Below are positions 55,801-63,823 of a DNA stretch of 64,000 bases, piece after piece. Position numbers and translations under genes: made by a program. This DNA comes from CAWJLE01 sp963843645 (GTDB taxonomy: Bacteria > Chloroflexota > Anaerolineae > DAOTYC01). Below the pieces are notes generated by a model, which did not search any database, was not told the origin of the DNA, and worked only from the letters and a program-made list of their open reading frames with translations. Position 1 is the stretch's first letter, and each line of letters starts with the position of its first letter. The DNA lies in the NCBI GenBank assembly GCA_963843645.1, contig CAWJLE010000008.1:1-64000 (forward strand), in the 5' to 3' direction.

Positions 55801-58335
55801 ATGGATAAAGCGTCCTTTCTGCCCATGGGTGAACAGGTTCTCGAATATCGACGGCGATATCGAGGGCTGATCGGCGTTGAGAGCAAGGTCGCCGTCAAAG
55901 ACAAGTCTATGCTAAGCCTGGTCTACACGCCGGGCGTCGGGGACGCCTGCCTCGCGGTAGAAAAGGAGCTGGACGGGTCCTTCAAGTACACCTGCCGCGG
56001 CAACACCGTCGCCCTGGTCAGCGACGGCTCGGCCCTGTACGGTCGCGGTGATGCCGGCCCGCTGGCTGCCCTGCCCGCCCTGGAGAGCAAGAGCATCCTC
56101 TTCAAGACGCTGGCCGGGGTGGACGCCCTGCCGCTGGCCCTGTCCTGCAACGGCGACATCTACGAGCTGGTCGACGCTGTCGCGGCCGTGGGGCCGACGT
56201 TCGGCGGGGTCTGCCTGGAAGACATCGCCGTCCCCCGCAGCCTCAGCATCACCGAGCACCTCCAGCGCGCGATGGACGTCCCCATCTTCAGCAACCACCA
56301 GCACGCGGCTGTGGTCATCATGTGGGCCGCGCTGACCAACGCGCTGAAAGTGACCGGCAAGAAGCTCGCCAACTGCCGCGTCGTCGTCGCCGGAGCCGGG
56401 GCCGCCGGCCTGTCCAGCGCCGAGATGCTGGTCAGCCAGGGCGCCGGTGAGGTCATCGTCTGCGACCGCGCGGGCGCCATCTACGCGTACCGTCCGGGCG
56501 GCATGCACTGGGCCAAGCGCGAAATCGCGCGAAAGACCAATCCCGACGAGCGGCGCGGCTCACTGGCCGAGATCATCCAGGGCGCGGACGTCTTCGTCGG
56601 CTTCTCCGCGGGCGGCATTCTGACTCGCGAGATGGTCGAGACGATGGCCCCTAACGCCATCGTGCTGGCCCTGGCGAACCCCGAACCCGAAATCATGCCC
56701 GACGAAGCGCTCGCCGCCCACGCCGCCGTGGTGGCCAGCAGCCGGCTGGGCTTTCCGAACGCCGCGAACATCGCCAGCGTGTTCCCCGGATTCTTCCGCG
56801 GGCTGCTGGACGTGCGCGCCACCGACGTGAACGCCACCATGCTGCTCGCCGCGGCCCAGGCCATCGCCGACAAGGTCGGCGGCAAAGAGCTGGGCCCGAA
56901 GCGCATCCTGCCGGACATCCTGGACTACACCGTGGCTCCGGCCGTGGCCGGCGCCGTGGCGAAGGCCGCCATCGACACGGGAACCGCCCGAGTACCGGCC
57001 GATCCGGCCGAAATCACCGACTGGACGCTGCGCTACGTCTACGAAGGCCGGGCGGGAACCACCGCGCCGCAGAGCGAAAAGGGCCGGACCGGCACCATGG
57101 GCGAACAGGCCATCGACCTGCGCCAGCGCTATCAGGGTGTGCTCGAGGTCAAGAGCAAGTTCCCCATCAAGGATCCGTACAGCCTCGGCATGTACCTGCC
57201 GCCCAGCGGCTCCGAAGCCAGCCGGCTGATCGGCGAGGACCCGACTAAGGTCTACGACTACACGGCCAAGGGCAACCTGGTCGCCATCGTAACCGACGGC
57301 ACCGCCGTTCTGGGTCTCGGCAACATCGGCCCGCGCGCCGCGCTGCCGGTCATGGAAGGCAAAGCCGTCCTGTTCCACACCTTCGCCGGCGTCGAAGCTT
57401 TCCCCATCTGCCTCACCACCCAGGACGTCGACGAGATCGTGGACATCGTCACCTGCCTGAGCCCGACGTTCGGCGGTGTCAACCTGGAAGACATCGCCGC
57501 GCCGCGCTGCTTCGCCATCGAGCAGAAGCTCAAGACCAAGCTCGACATCCCGGTGTTCCACGACGATCAGCACGGCACGGCCGTGGTGGTGTTGGCCGGC
57601 ATCTTGAATGCGCTTAAGATTGTAGGCAAATCCCTGTCTGAGGTCAAGATCGTCATGAACGGGGCGGGCGCCGCCGGCATCGCCGTCACCAAGATGCTGC
57701 TCAGCGCGGGCGTGCAGGACCTGATCCTGTGCGACACGCGCGGCGCCATCTACGAGGGCCGGCCCAAGGGCATGAACTGGATCAAGGACGAGATGGCCCT
57801 CGTCACCAATCGGGACAAGGTCGCGGGCGGCCTGGCCGAGGTCGTACCGGGCCGGGACATCTTCATCGGCGTCTCCGCCCCCGGCGTGCTCACGCCCGAC
57901 ATGATCCGCACCATGGCCCCCGGCGCGATCATCTTCGCCCTGGCCAACCCCGTGCCGGAGATCATGCCGGTCGACGCGCTGGCCGCCGGCGCGCAGGTCG
58001 TGGCCACCGGTCGCTCCGACCTGAAGAACCAGGTCAACAACTCCCTGGCCTTCCCGGGCATCTTCCGCGGCGCGCTCGACGTCCGCGCCAGCGACATCAA
58101 CGAGGCCATGAAGATCGCCGCCGCGCAGGCCATCGCCGGCATGGTGCAGGAGTCCGAGCTCTCGCCGGAATACATCATCCCGGCCGGCATGGACTTCCGC
58201 GTGCCGCCGGTCGTCGCCGCCGCCGTCGCCCAGGCCGCCATCGACTCCGGCGTCGCCCGCCGCAAAGTCGACCCCGCCCTCATCGCCGCCAGCACCCGCC
58301 GCTTCATCTACGAGGGCACGCTGGACCAGCTGTAG
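55801..58335 (+). CDS. Tandem-fused malic enzyme (two malic enzyme domains in one chain)
   Basis: 844 residues: domain 1 (1 to about 415), a 16-20-residue linker, domain 2 (433-844). Malic enzyme decarboxylates malate to pyruvate with NAD(P). Domain 1 has YTPGVGDAC (Tyr42), Lys97, Glu140-Asp141 and NAD(P) motif VVVAGAGAAGLSS, but where normal enzymes have FHDDQHGTA it has FSNHQHAA (163-170). Domain 2 has FHDDQHGTAVVVLAG (586-600), Glu563-Asp564, Lys521 and NGAGAAGIAV, but its Tyr loop is altered to GMYLPPSGSE (Tyr465). Each half thus lacks what the other keeps. GGAGG 7 bp before ATG. One frame throughout, with a strong terminator behind. Confidence 0.9.
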   Translation: MDKASFLPMGEQVLEYRRRYRGLIGVESKVAVKDKSMLSLVYTPGVGDACLAVEKELDGSFKYTCRGNTVALVSDGSALYGRGDAGPLAALPALESKSILFKTLAGVDALPLALSCNGDIYELVDAVAAVGPTFGGVCLEDIAVPRSLSITEHLQRAMDVPIFSNHQHAAVVIMWAALTNALKVTGKKLANCRVVVAGAGAAGLSSAEMLVSQGAGEVIVCDRAGAIYAYRPGGMHWAKREIARKTNPDERRGSLAEIIQGADVFVGFSAGGILTREMVETMAPNAIVLALANPEPEIMPDEALAAHAAVVASSRLGFPNAANIASVFPGFFRGLLDVRATDVNATMLLAAAQAIADKVGGKELGPKRILPDILDYTVAPAVAGAVAKAAIDTGTARVPADPAEITDWTLRYVYEGRAGTTAPQSEKGRTGTMGEQAIDLRQRYQGVLEVKSKFPIKDPYSLGMYLPPSGSEASRLIGEDPTKVYDYTAKGNLVAIVTDGTAVLGLGNIGPRAALPVMEGKAVLFHTFAGVEAFPICLTTQDVDEIVDIVTCLSPTFGGVNLEDIAAPRCFAIEQKLKTKLDIPVFHDDQHGTAVVVLAGILNALKIVGKSLSEVKIVMNGAGAAGIAVTKMLLSAGVQDLILCDTRGAIYEGRPKGMNWIKDEMALVTNRDKVAGGLAEVVPGRDIFIGVSAPGVLTPDMIRTMAPGAIIFALANPVPEIMPVDALAAGAQVVATGRSDLKNQVNNSLAFPGIFRGALDVRASDINEAMKIAAAQAIAGMVQESELSPEYIIPAGMDFRVPPVVAAAVAQAAIDSGVARRKVDPALIAASTRRFIYEGTLDQL

Positions 58336-58363
58336 AGCGCGGTCACGCATCATCCCCGCAGAC

Positions 58364-58405
58364 ACCAAAGAGAGGAGCCGCAAAGTGCGGCTCCTCCCTT
58401 TGTTT
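58364..58405 (+). terminator. Terminator of the double malic enzyme gene
   Basis: GAGGAGCCGC/GCGGCTCCTC stem (58372-58381 with 58387-58396), then CCTTTGTTT. Confidence 0.9.
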
Positions 58406-58620
58406 GATGGCCCATGGGGCGGTGCCGTCCACAGATGTGTGTGCATGTCAAATTGCGCTTGGATTCCCCGCGCACATCGACCATTGGTTGGGTAGCAACT
58501 GGTCGATGGGCACAACCAATCAACCGGCGACTGTCATCAGTCGCGGGATCGACTTAGGATGTTGTTCTCTTTTCAGGGCCGTTGTCCCTCTTCCAATCGG
58601 CGCGCCAGGTAGGTGCCAGG

Positions 58621-59832
58621 CTATTCCAGACGGGAAGGTGGCAACTTCAGGTTTCGACCGGTGCCTAGCGGTATGGAGGTCAGGTCGGCACCGAGGCCGA
58701 GCCGATCCAGTTGAGCACGGACATAGGCTGCCGCCGGTTGTTGGCCCGGTCGGCGAGCGCGACGTAGCGTGTAGGCGTGATGCAACAGCTTGCGGGCCAC
58801 TAACGCGGCGGTAGCGAAGCGACTGGCGGTCTGGTCGCGAAGGACGTGCCACACGGTCACCAGTAGACGCCGGGCAATGGCCACGATAGTCCTGTTGTGC
58901 CCGAGGCGGGGCACTAGGCGGGCGTAGACGGCTTTCCAGTGCGGGTCGTGTTCCGTGGCTACCTGAGCGGCTTCCACCATGGCGGTCCGCAGATCGCGGC
59001 GGCCCGTTTTGGTAATATGCCCGCTGGTGTGGGTTTCGCCGCTGTCATGCACCGCGGCCCCTAAGCCGGCGTAGCCGACGAGTTGCTTGGGCTGGGGAAA
59101 GCGCTCAATGGTCCCGATAGCGGCCAGCAGGGTCATCGCCGTCAGCACCCGGATGCCGGTCAGCTGGACCAAAAGGGGCACGCGCTCATCGCTACTGGCC
59201 AGAGTCGTCAGGGTCTCTTCCAGCTTCGCGATCTGATCGGTGGCGAAAATAAGGGTTTCTAGATCGTTCTGGATAGCTGCTTGCTCGACCAGCGACGGTC
59301 CCTGAGCCAACCACCAGCCGCGACGCTCGGCGGTGAACAGGTTGCCCGCGGGCGGGGCCACCCGGTAGCGGTGCAGGACGGCATGCAGGCGATTTTTGGC
59401 CTGGGTGCTCAAGCAGACCATCCGGGCGCGTTTGCGCAGCAGGGCACGCAGTTGGCGAACCTCTTCTGGCGGCACCCACACCCCGGTCAGCAGCCCCGCG
59501 GCATGCAAGCGGGCCAAGGTGTAGGCGGCTTTGGCATCGGTCTTAACCCGCGCTTGAGTGATGGCCTGGACGTGCGGCGGATGAACGATCGTCACAGAGT
59601 GGACGTGCGGCGTCAGGTCATCGTACAGGCTGTACCCATTGCACGTCATCTCCAAGACCACGGCATCGGCTGGGGTAAGTTTTTGCCGGGCCCAGTCATC
59701 GAGATTACAATACTCGATGCGGCGTGGCCCCACCAATTGCTGGCCCTGGGGATCCACGATCACGGCGACCAAGTAGCTCTTGTGCACATCCAGGCCGACA
59801 AACCGGGTGACAGACGAACGGTCGCTAGACAT
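58621..59832 (-). CDS. IS110-family transposase with one altered acidic residue
   Basis: 403 residues. N-terminal RuvC-like DEDD domain: Asp15 in FVGLDVHKSYLV, Glu61 in VVLEMTCNGYS, Asp99 in VKTDAKAAYTLARL. The fourth acidic position of the DxxD pair (three after Asp99) is Ala102. C-terminal Transposase_20 part with LTGIRVLTAMTLLAAIG and HTSGHITKTGRRDLR, which contains the region of the catalytic Ser. A longer open frame to 60129 exists, but the ATG at 59832 with GGAGAGAG before it is the family start. The Asp to Ala change may make it inactive. Confidence 0.93.
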   Translation of the reverse strand: MSSDRSSVTRFVGLDVHKSYLVAVIVDPQGQQLVGPRRIEYCNLDDWARQKLTPADAVVLEMTCNGYSLYDDLTPHVHSVTIVHPPHVQAITQARVKTDAKAAYTLARLHAAGLLTGVWVPPEEVRQLRALLRKRARMVCLSTQAKNRLHAVLHRYRVAPPAGNLFTAERRGWWLAQGPSLVEQAAIQNDLETLIFATDQIAKLEETLTTLASSDERVPLLVQLTGIRVLTAMTLLAAIGTIERFPQPKQLVGYAGLGAAVHDSGETHTSGHITKTGRRDLRTAMVEAAQVATEHDPHWKAVYARLVPRLGHNRTIVAIARRLLVTVWHVLRDQTASRFATAALVARKLLHHAYTLRRARRPGQQPAAAYVRAQLDRLGLGADLTSIPLGTGRNLKLPPSRLE

Positions 59833-60137
59833 GAGGCTCTCTCCTGTGCAGACGTAGAGCTGACTGTCCGAGGCAGCGCGGCCAGGTGCGTCGTTTCGAG
59901 GACGTGAACACACCCACAGATACGGGCTAGATCGTAGCACGATCTTCCCAGGTGAGCTTTCGAGCGGTCCGTCAAACACGAATACGGGTTGCCTCCCAGG
60001 GACGGCGCGACGGGCCTTGGCGTCCACGCACCTGGAGCAGACGCCCCGCTCCTCACCGGACACGGGTACTATGCTCCAAAACGCACCTGACCGCAAAGGC
60101 GAGGCTACGCTGCTTCTCGCCCACAACATGCTAACAC
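59833..60137 (-). ncRNA. Candidate bridge (guide) RNA region of the IS110 element
   Basis: The 305-nt non-coding upstream end is where IS110-type elements encode the bridge RNA. At 59966-59988 it contains, on the minus strand, CCCGTATTCGTG and GACGGACC, close to the target reading CCCGATTCGTG-GACGGCACC. I cannot fold it here, and contiguous placement of both guide halves is not the known layout, so this is tentative. Confidence 0.4.
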
Positions 60138-60231
60138 GAATCGGGCCACGAATACACGAATAACGACGTTGCGATAGGTCGTTATTCGTGTATTCGTGGC
60201 CCGATTCGTGGACGGCACCGCCCCATGGGCC
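60135..60231. repeat. Right part of the palindrome interrupted by the IS110 element
   Basis: Perfect 33-bp arms (60135-60167, 60178-60210) with loop GTTGCGATAG, then 21 more bases whose partner is at 58409-58432 on the other side of the element. Confidence 0.92.
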
Positions 60232-60296
60232 TCAAGGCGTAAATTCATGGGCAACGTGTTGAGGATTGGGGACGAGCTGCGCCAAAACCCAAGCCC

Positions 60297-60372
60297 CGCC
60301 ATTTGCCGCCTCTACTCCTGCGGGCCGGCAGCGAGGCCCTGGTTGACGTAGCCCAACCGAGGCACGTTCGCT
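60297..60372 (-). pseudogene. Degenerate fragment resembling the 3' end of the RmlD-like gene
   Basis: The sequence after CGCCATTTGCCGCCTCTACT is a diverged copy of the 3' end of the gene at 62700-63664. A better copy is at 61899-61986. Confidence 0.55.
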
Positions 60373-60385
60373 GCGACAGACCCAT

Positions 60386-61420
60386 CTACGAATCGAGATC
60401 CTTGGCGCAACGGAAGCCGGCGCCGCCGTTCGTGTCATCCGCCATGAGAACGCCACGCGCCGTGACGCGTGCATACATGAGCGAGTCGTAGGCCGAGCCC
60501 CCCCTGACGACCCGCCGATCCCCGGTAGTCGGGCCTTGCGGATCGGTGGCAGCATCGAACCTGTAGGGGGCGTACCAGTCAGCCACCCACTCGGCCACAT
60601 TGCCGGACATGTTCAACGCCCGAACCCAGCTGGCGCCCTCAGGGAAGGCGGCAACCGGCGCCGTCTGCGCGTACCCGTCGGAGGCGGACCAGAAGTTCAG
60701 CTTGGTTCCGTCGAAGTCATTGCCCCACGGGAACATGGTGTGCTGTGGCCCTCCGGCCGCGTATTCCCATTCAGCTTCAGTCGGCAGGCGCGCGTCCGCC
60801 CAGCGGCAATAGGCCGCGGCTCCCGCCCAGTATACTCGAGTGACCGGGTAGCGATCCAGGCCCGGCCTCGCCCGATATCGGCCTCCAACGACCTCGATCG
60901 GCGCGTCAGGAACAGTCAGCTTGATGTAAACTGCCGACTCCGCGTCCGTCAGGCCGGCCGCGTTCAGAAAAGCGGCAAAGTCGCCGGACGTCACCTCCGT
61001 CTTGTCGATCCAGAACGGACTGATCGTCACCGGGTGACCGGGTTCCTCGTTGGCAGTCCAAACGGTTTGGAGGCAATTGAGTCCACTGGCCTTGCAAACC
61101 TCCATCACCGCCGGCCTATCCTCTTTGCGCGTGCCCATCGCAAACGTGCCGCCGGGCACCGCCACCATGGTCACCTCATATTGGGGTCGACGCCTGATGG
61201 CGCCCACCGCCGGCGTTTCGCTCTGTTGGACGACAGCATGTTGCGGGTTGGCCGTGGGCAGCATCGGCGTTGCCGTGCCGGTTGACGCGGACGCCGGTTC
61301 CCGGGTCGCCGCCGGCGGCCGATGCCCCAGTACTCCAAGGTGCAGCCATATGTAGAAAAGGACTACAACGAGAACTGCTGCGAGGGTAAGGGGTATCCTA
61401 ATATCGCGAGATTCGGACAT
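60386..61420 (-). CDS. Membrane-anchored FGE-fold (SUMF1-like) protein without the catalytic cysteines
   Basis: 344 residues. N-terminal membrane helix (PLTLAAVLVVVLFYIWLHLG), a Thr/Pro-rich linker, then an FGE-sulfatase domain (VPGGTFAMGTRKEDRP; HPVTISPFWIDKTEVTSGDF; RLPTEAEWEYAAGG; NMSGNVAEWVADWY; RVVRGGSAY; GAGFRCAKD). In true formylglycine-generating enzymes RGGS is followed by two closely spaced Cys; here the sequence is YDSLMYARVTARG with none, so it is not expected to make formylglycine. It is likely a ligand-binding or scaffold protein at the cell surface. ATG at 61420 with AAGGAG before. Confidence 0.85.
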   Translation of the reverse strand: MSESRDIRIPLTLAAVLVVVLFYIWLHLGVLGHRPPAATREPASASTGTATPMLPTANPQHAVVQQSETPAVGAIRRRPQYEVTMVAVPGGTFAMGTRKEDRPAVMEVCKASGLNCLQTVWTANEEPGHPVTISPFWIDKTEVTSGDFAAFLNAAGLTDAESAVYIKLTVPDAPIEVVGGRYRARPGLDRYPVTRVYWAGAAAYCRWADARLPTEAEWEYAAGGPQHTMFPWGNDFDGTKLNFWSASDGYAQTAPVAAFPEGASWVRALNMSGNVAEWVADWYAPYRFDAATDPQGPTTGDRRVVRGGSAYDSLMYARVTARGVLMADDTNGGAGFRCAKDLDS

Positions 61421-61559
61421 TAGCCTGACTCCTTCTTTGCACGGCACGGCCGGTCCCGGGGATGCACCGTTAGCTGCCCGTCTTTGCTGGCATCGAGCGT
61501 TCCGCCGGATGGAACTGACATCGCTATTCATAGCTGAGACTGCTCAGGCAGGCGTAATG

Positions 61560-61898
61560 TATCACCAATTGCGCCGATTCGCAATCGGGTGCCAGGCAAA
61601 GGGCGACTGCGCTAAAGGCCGCCAACGTGGCCAAGGCCGGTCCGACCGGCGATAAAGTCGCCGGTCTATAGAGCAGCACCCGATGAATCGGGCTTTGGGG
61701 GTCCGCATACCGCGTGAAAAGTCCGATTCATCGGACGCCGTTCTGTAGACCGGCGACTTTATCGCCGGTCGGACCGGCCTTGGCGACGTCGGCGGCCTCT
61801 GATGCGATAACCCCGGGTACCCACGGGGCAACCCGCATGAGCCGCAATCACTTGGGGTGAACGGCTCATGTGTGGCCGGTCTTCGAATAAGATAGCCC
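61560..61898. repeat. Palindromic module A (copy 1)
   Basis: Core palindrome 61631-61783, with arms of about 60 bp around a CCCGATGAATCGGG hairpin; contains GGCGATAAAGTCGCCGGTC. Nearly the same 340 bp recurs at 62288-62640. The 61421-61560 stretch before it shows nothing else. Confidence 0.9.
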
Positions 61899-61986
61899 CG
61901 CCATCTGGCGCTTCCACTGCTGCAGACCCACGTTGACGCGGCCCAGCCGGCGCTCGGCCTCGGTGACGTCGAGGCACGTCCGCTGC
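61899..61986 (-). pseudogene. Duplicated 3' end of the RmlD-like gene
   Basis: Copy of about 62716-62815 with a 15-nt deletion. The encoded end would read like RRLGRVN...LQQWKRQMA. Confidence 0.8.
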
Positions 61987-61997
61987 GACAAACCCAT

Positions 61998-62290
61998 CTA
62001 TGAATCGAAGTCCTTTGCGCAACGGAAGCTGGCGCTGCCGTTCGTGTCATCCGCCATGAGAACGCCACGCGCCGTGACGCGCGCATACATCGCCGAGCCC
62101 CCCCTGACGACCCGCCGATCCCCGGCAGCGGGGCCTTGTGGATCGGTGGCCGCATCAAACCTGTAGGGGGCGTACCAGTCAGCCACCCATTCGGCCACAT
62201 TGCCGGACATGTTCAACGCCCGAACCCAGCTAGCGCCCTCAGGGAATGCGGCAACCGGCGCGATCTGCGCGTACGCATCTGCGACGGACC
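61998..62290 (-). pseudogene. Truncated copy of the FGE-fold gene (last about 97 residues)
   Basis: Starts abruptly at the edge of palindromic module A' and runs through APVAAFPEGASWVRALNMSG, VADWYAPYRFDAATDP and RGGSAMYARVTARG to the same stop (CAKDFDS). Differs from the intact copy by a 3-4-residue deletion (YDSL lost) and scattered substitutions. No start codon or promoter of its own. Confidence 0.9.
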
Positions 62291-62640
62291 AATTGCGCCG
62301 ATTCGCAATCTGGTGCCAGGCAAAGGGCGATTGCGCTAAAGGCCGCCAACGTGTTCAAGGCCGGTCCGGCCGGCGATAAAGTCGCCGGTCTATAGAGCAG
62401 CACCCGATGAATCGGGCTTTGGGGGTCCGCATACCGCGTGAAAAGTCCGATTCATCGGACGCCGTTCTGTAGACCGGCGACTTTATCGCCGGCCGGACCG
62501 GCCTTGGCCACGTTGGCGGCCTCTGATGCGATCGCCCTGGGTACCCGCGGGGCAACCCGCATGAGCCGCAATCACTTGGGGTGAACGGCTCATGTGTGGC
62601 CGGTCTTCCAACACAATAGCCCCGCCCCGTGCCGGATCGG
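62288..62640. repeat. Palindromic module A' (copy 2)
   Basis: Second copy of module A; imperfect palindrome of about 220 bp (62325-62548). It joins directly to the broken end of the FGE fragment. The remaining sequence up to the RmlD-like stop holds a CCCCGCC/GGCGGGGC hairpin-like stretch at about 62622-62660 that may terminate that gene. Confidence 0.9.
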
Positions 62641-62699
62641 CACGGGGCGGGGCGCTTGAGGAGGATTCTCGATTTCTGGCGGGCCGGCCCGCCTCGCGG

Positions 62700-63664
62700 T
62701 CAGACGACGGGCTCCGCCATCTGGCGCTTCCACTCCTGCAGACCCTCGGCCACGCCGATGTTGACGCGGCCCAGCCGGCGCTCGGTCTCGGTCACGTCCA
62801 GGCACGTGCGCCGCGGGAGGGGACCCGGGGCGTGCGTCTTCATGCCCTGCTCCATCTCCGCCTGAGTGGCGGCCCGGACTTTGGACGCGTCCAGGTCGGA
62901 AATGCCTTGGCGACCGCCTGGCCCAGCTCGACGCGGGTCACGTAGTCGCGGCCGGCGCAGTGGAACACGCCGTGCTGCTTGCTCAGGTACATCGCCATCA
63001 TGGCGTCGGCGCAGTCGCTGGCGAGCGTCGGGTTGGCCATCACGTTGACGTGGTCAGTCCACTCCACGACCTCGCCGCCCTGCCGCAGATGCTCCAGCAT
63101 CCAGTTCGGCAGCGTCCCGAAGCCTTCCACCCGCTCGGCCGGCGTCCAGTCCGGGAACGACCAGTTGCGGCCGTACACCGCCGCAATGCGCGCGATGCCG
63201 TAGTCGATGCCGATCGTGTCCACGATCGTCTCGCCCACGACCTTCAGGAGCCCATAGTAGTTGGCCGGGCACGGCGGCGTCGTCTCCTTGAACGGAGGAT
63301 TGGCGCCGTCGAAGACCCAGTCCGACGAGACGAAGACCAGCCAGGCGCCGGCCTCCGCGCAGGCTTCCGCCATGCCGCGGGTCGCCTCGACCATCAGCCG
63401 CCAGCCCATGGCGTGGTCCGCTTCCAGTCGATCGTGATCGACCGTGGCGGCGCAGTGGATGACCACGTCCGGACGATGCTTCTTCAACGCCGCGGCCAGC
63501 GCGGCCCTATCCGTGATATCCAGGCGCTCGATCGCGTAATGGACCGGCGCCGTAGGCATCCGATTGTACATGGAGGCTATGACGTCCGCGCCGTACTTCT
63601 CGCGCGCTACTTTGATGACGTTGCTGCCGACGAGGCCTGTCCCGCCGGTAACGAACACCTTCAT
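62700..63664 (-). CDS. dTDP-4-dehydrorhamnose reductase-like (RmlD) SDR protein, one frameshift
   Basis: About 321 residues. Extended SDR: NAD(P) motif VFVTGGTGLVGSNVIKVA, DVVIHCAATVDHDRLE, catalytic Ser region LVFVSSDWVFDGANPP, and the YxxxK pair in PANYYGLLKVVGE, followed by IARIAAVYGRNWSFPDW. Family members reduce sugar nucleotides or bind them. The frame changes near 62895; the restored end has RRTCLDVTETERRLGRVNIG and stops at 62700. The 3' end has been copied twice downstream. Confidence 0.85.
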
Positions 63665-63697
63665 GGTGTGTTCCTCCTTCGAAGTGTTAGAGCCCGG

Positions 63698-63802
63698 CCC
63701 ACCGGACCTCTCTCCCGCCTCTCCCCTGAGAAGGGAGAGGAGAAGTCGTTTGCCGTTCACCTCTCCCTTCTCAGGGGAGAGGCGGGAGAGAGGTCCGGTG
63801 GG
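63698..63802. repeat. Palindromic repeat of the CTCCCCTGAGAAGGGAG type
   Basis: Perfect 43-bp arms (63698-63740, 63760-63802), 19-nt loop. Same style as the palindrome inside pbpC at 41089-41152. Confidence 0.93.
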
Positions 63803-63823
63803 CGGCACCGACCGGTATCCCGG

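Larger units (their letters stand above)
58433..60137 (-). mobile_element. IS110-family insertion sequence, ends deduced from the interrupted palindrome
   Basis: About 1705 bp. Left flank 58409-58432 continues exactly at 60138: joined, they rebuild a 118-bp palindrome with 54-bp arms (58409-58432 plus 60138-60167, against 60178-60231) and a 10-nt loop. A 3-bp CAC occurs at both junctions (58430-58432 and 60135-60137), as expected for the short core shared in IS110 recombination. The element has a 305-nt segment upstream and 188 nt downstream of the transposase and no long terminal inverted repeats of its own. Confidence 0.85.

Noticed and set aside
56800..57400. Loss of the catalytic Lys in malic enzyme domain 2 (LFK to LFH)
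   Set aside because: The catalytic Lys of this family is the earlier one (GK; Lys97 and Lys521), which both domains keep.
60386..61420. True formylglycine-generating enzyme
   Set aside because: The Cys pair after RGGS is missing and no sulfatase is near.
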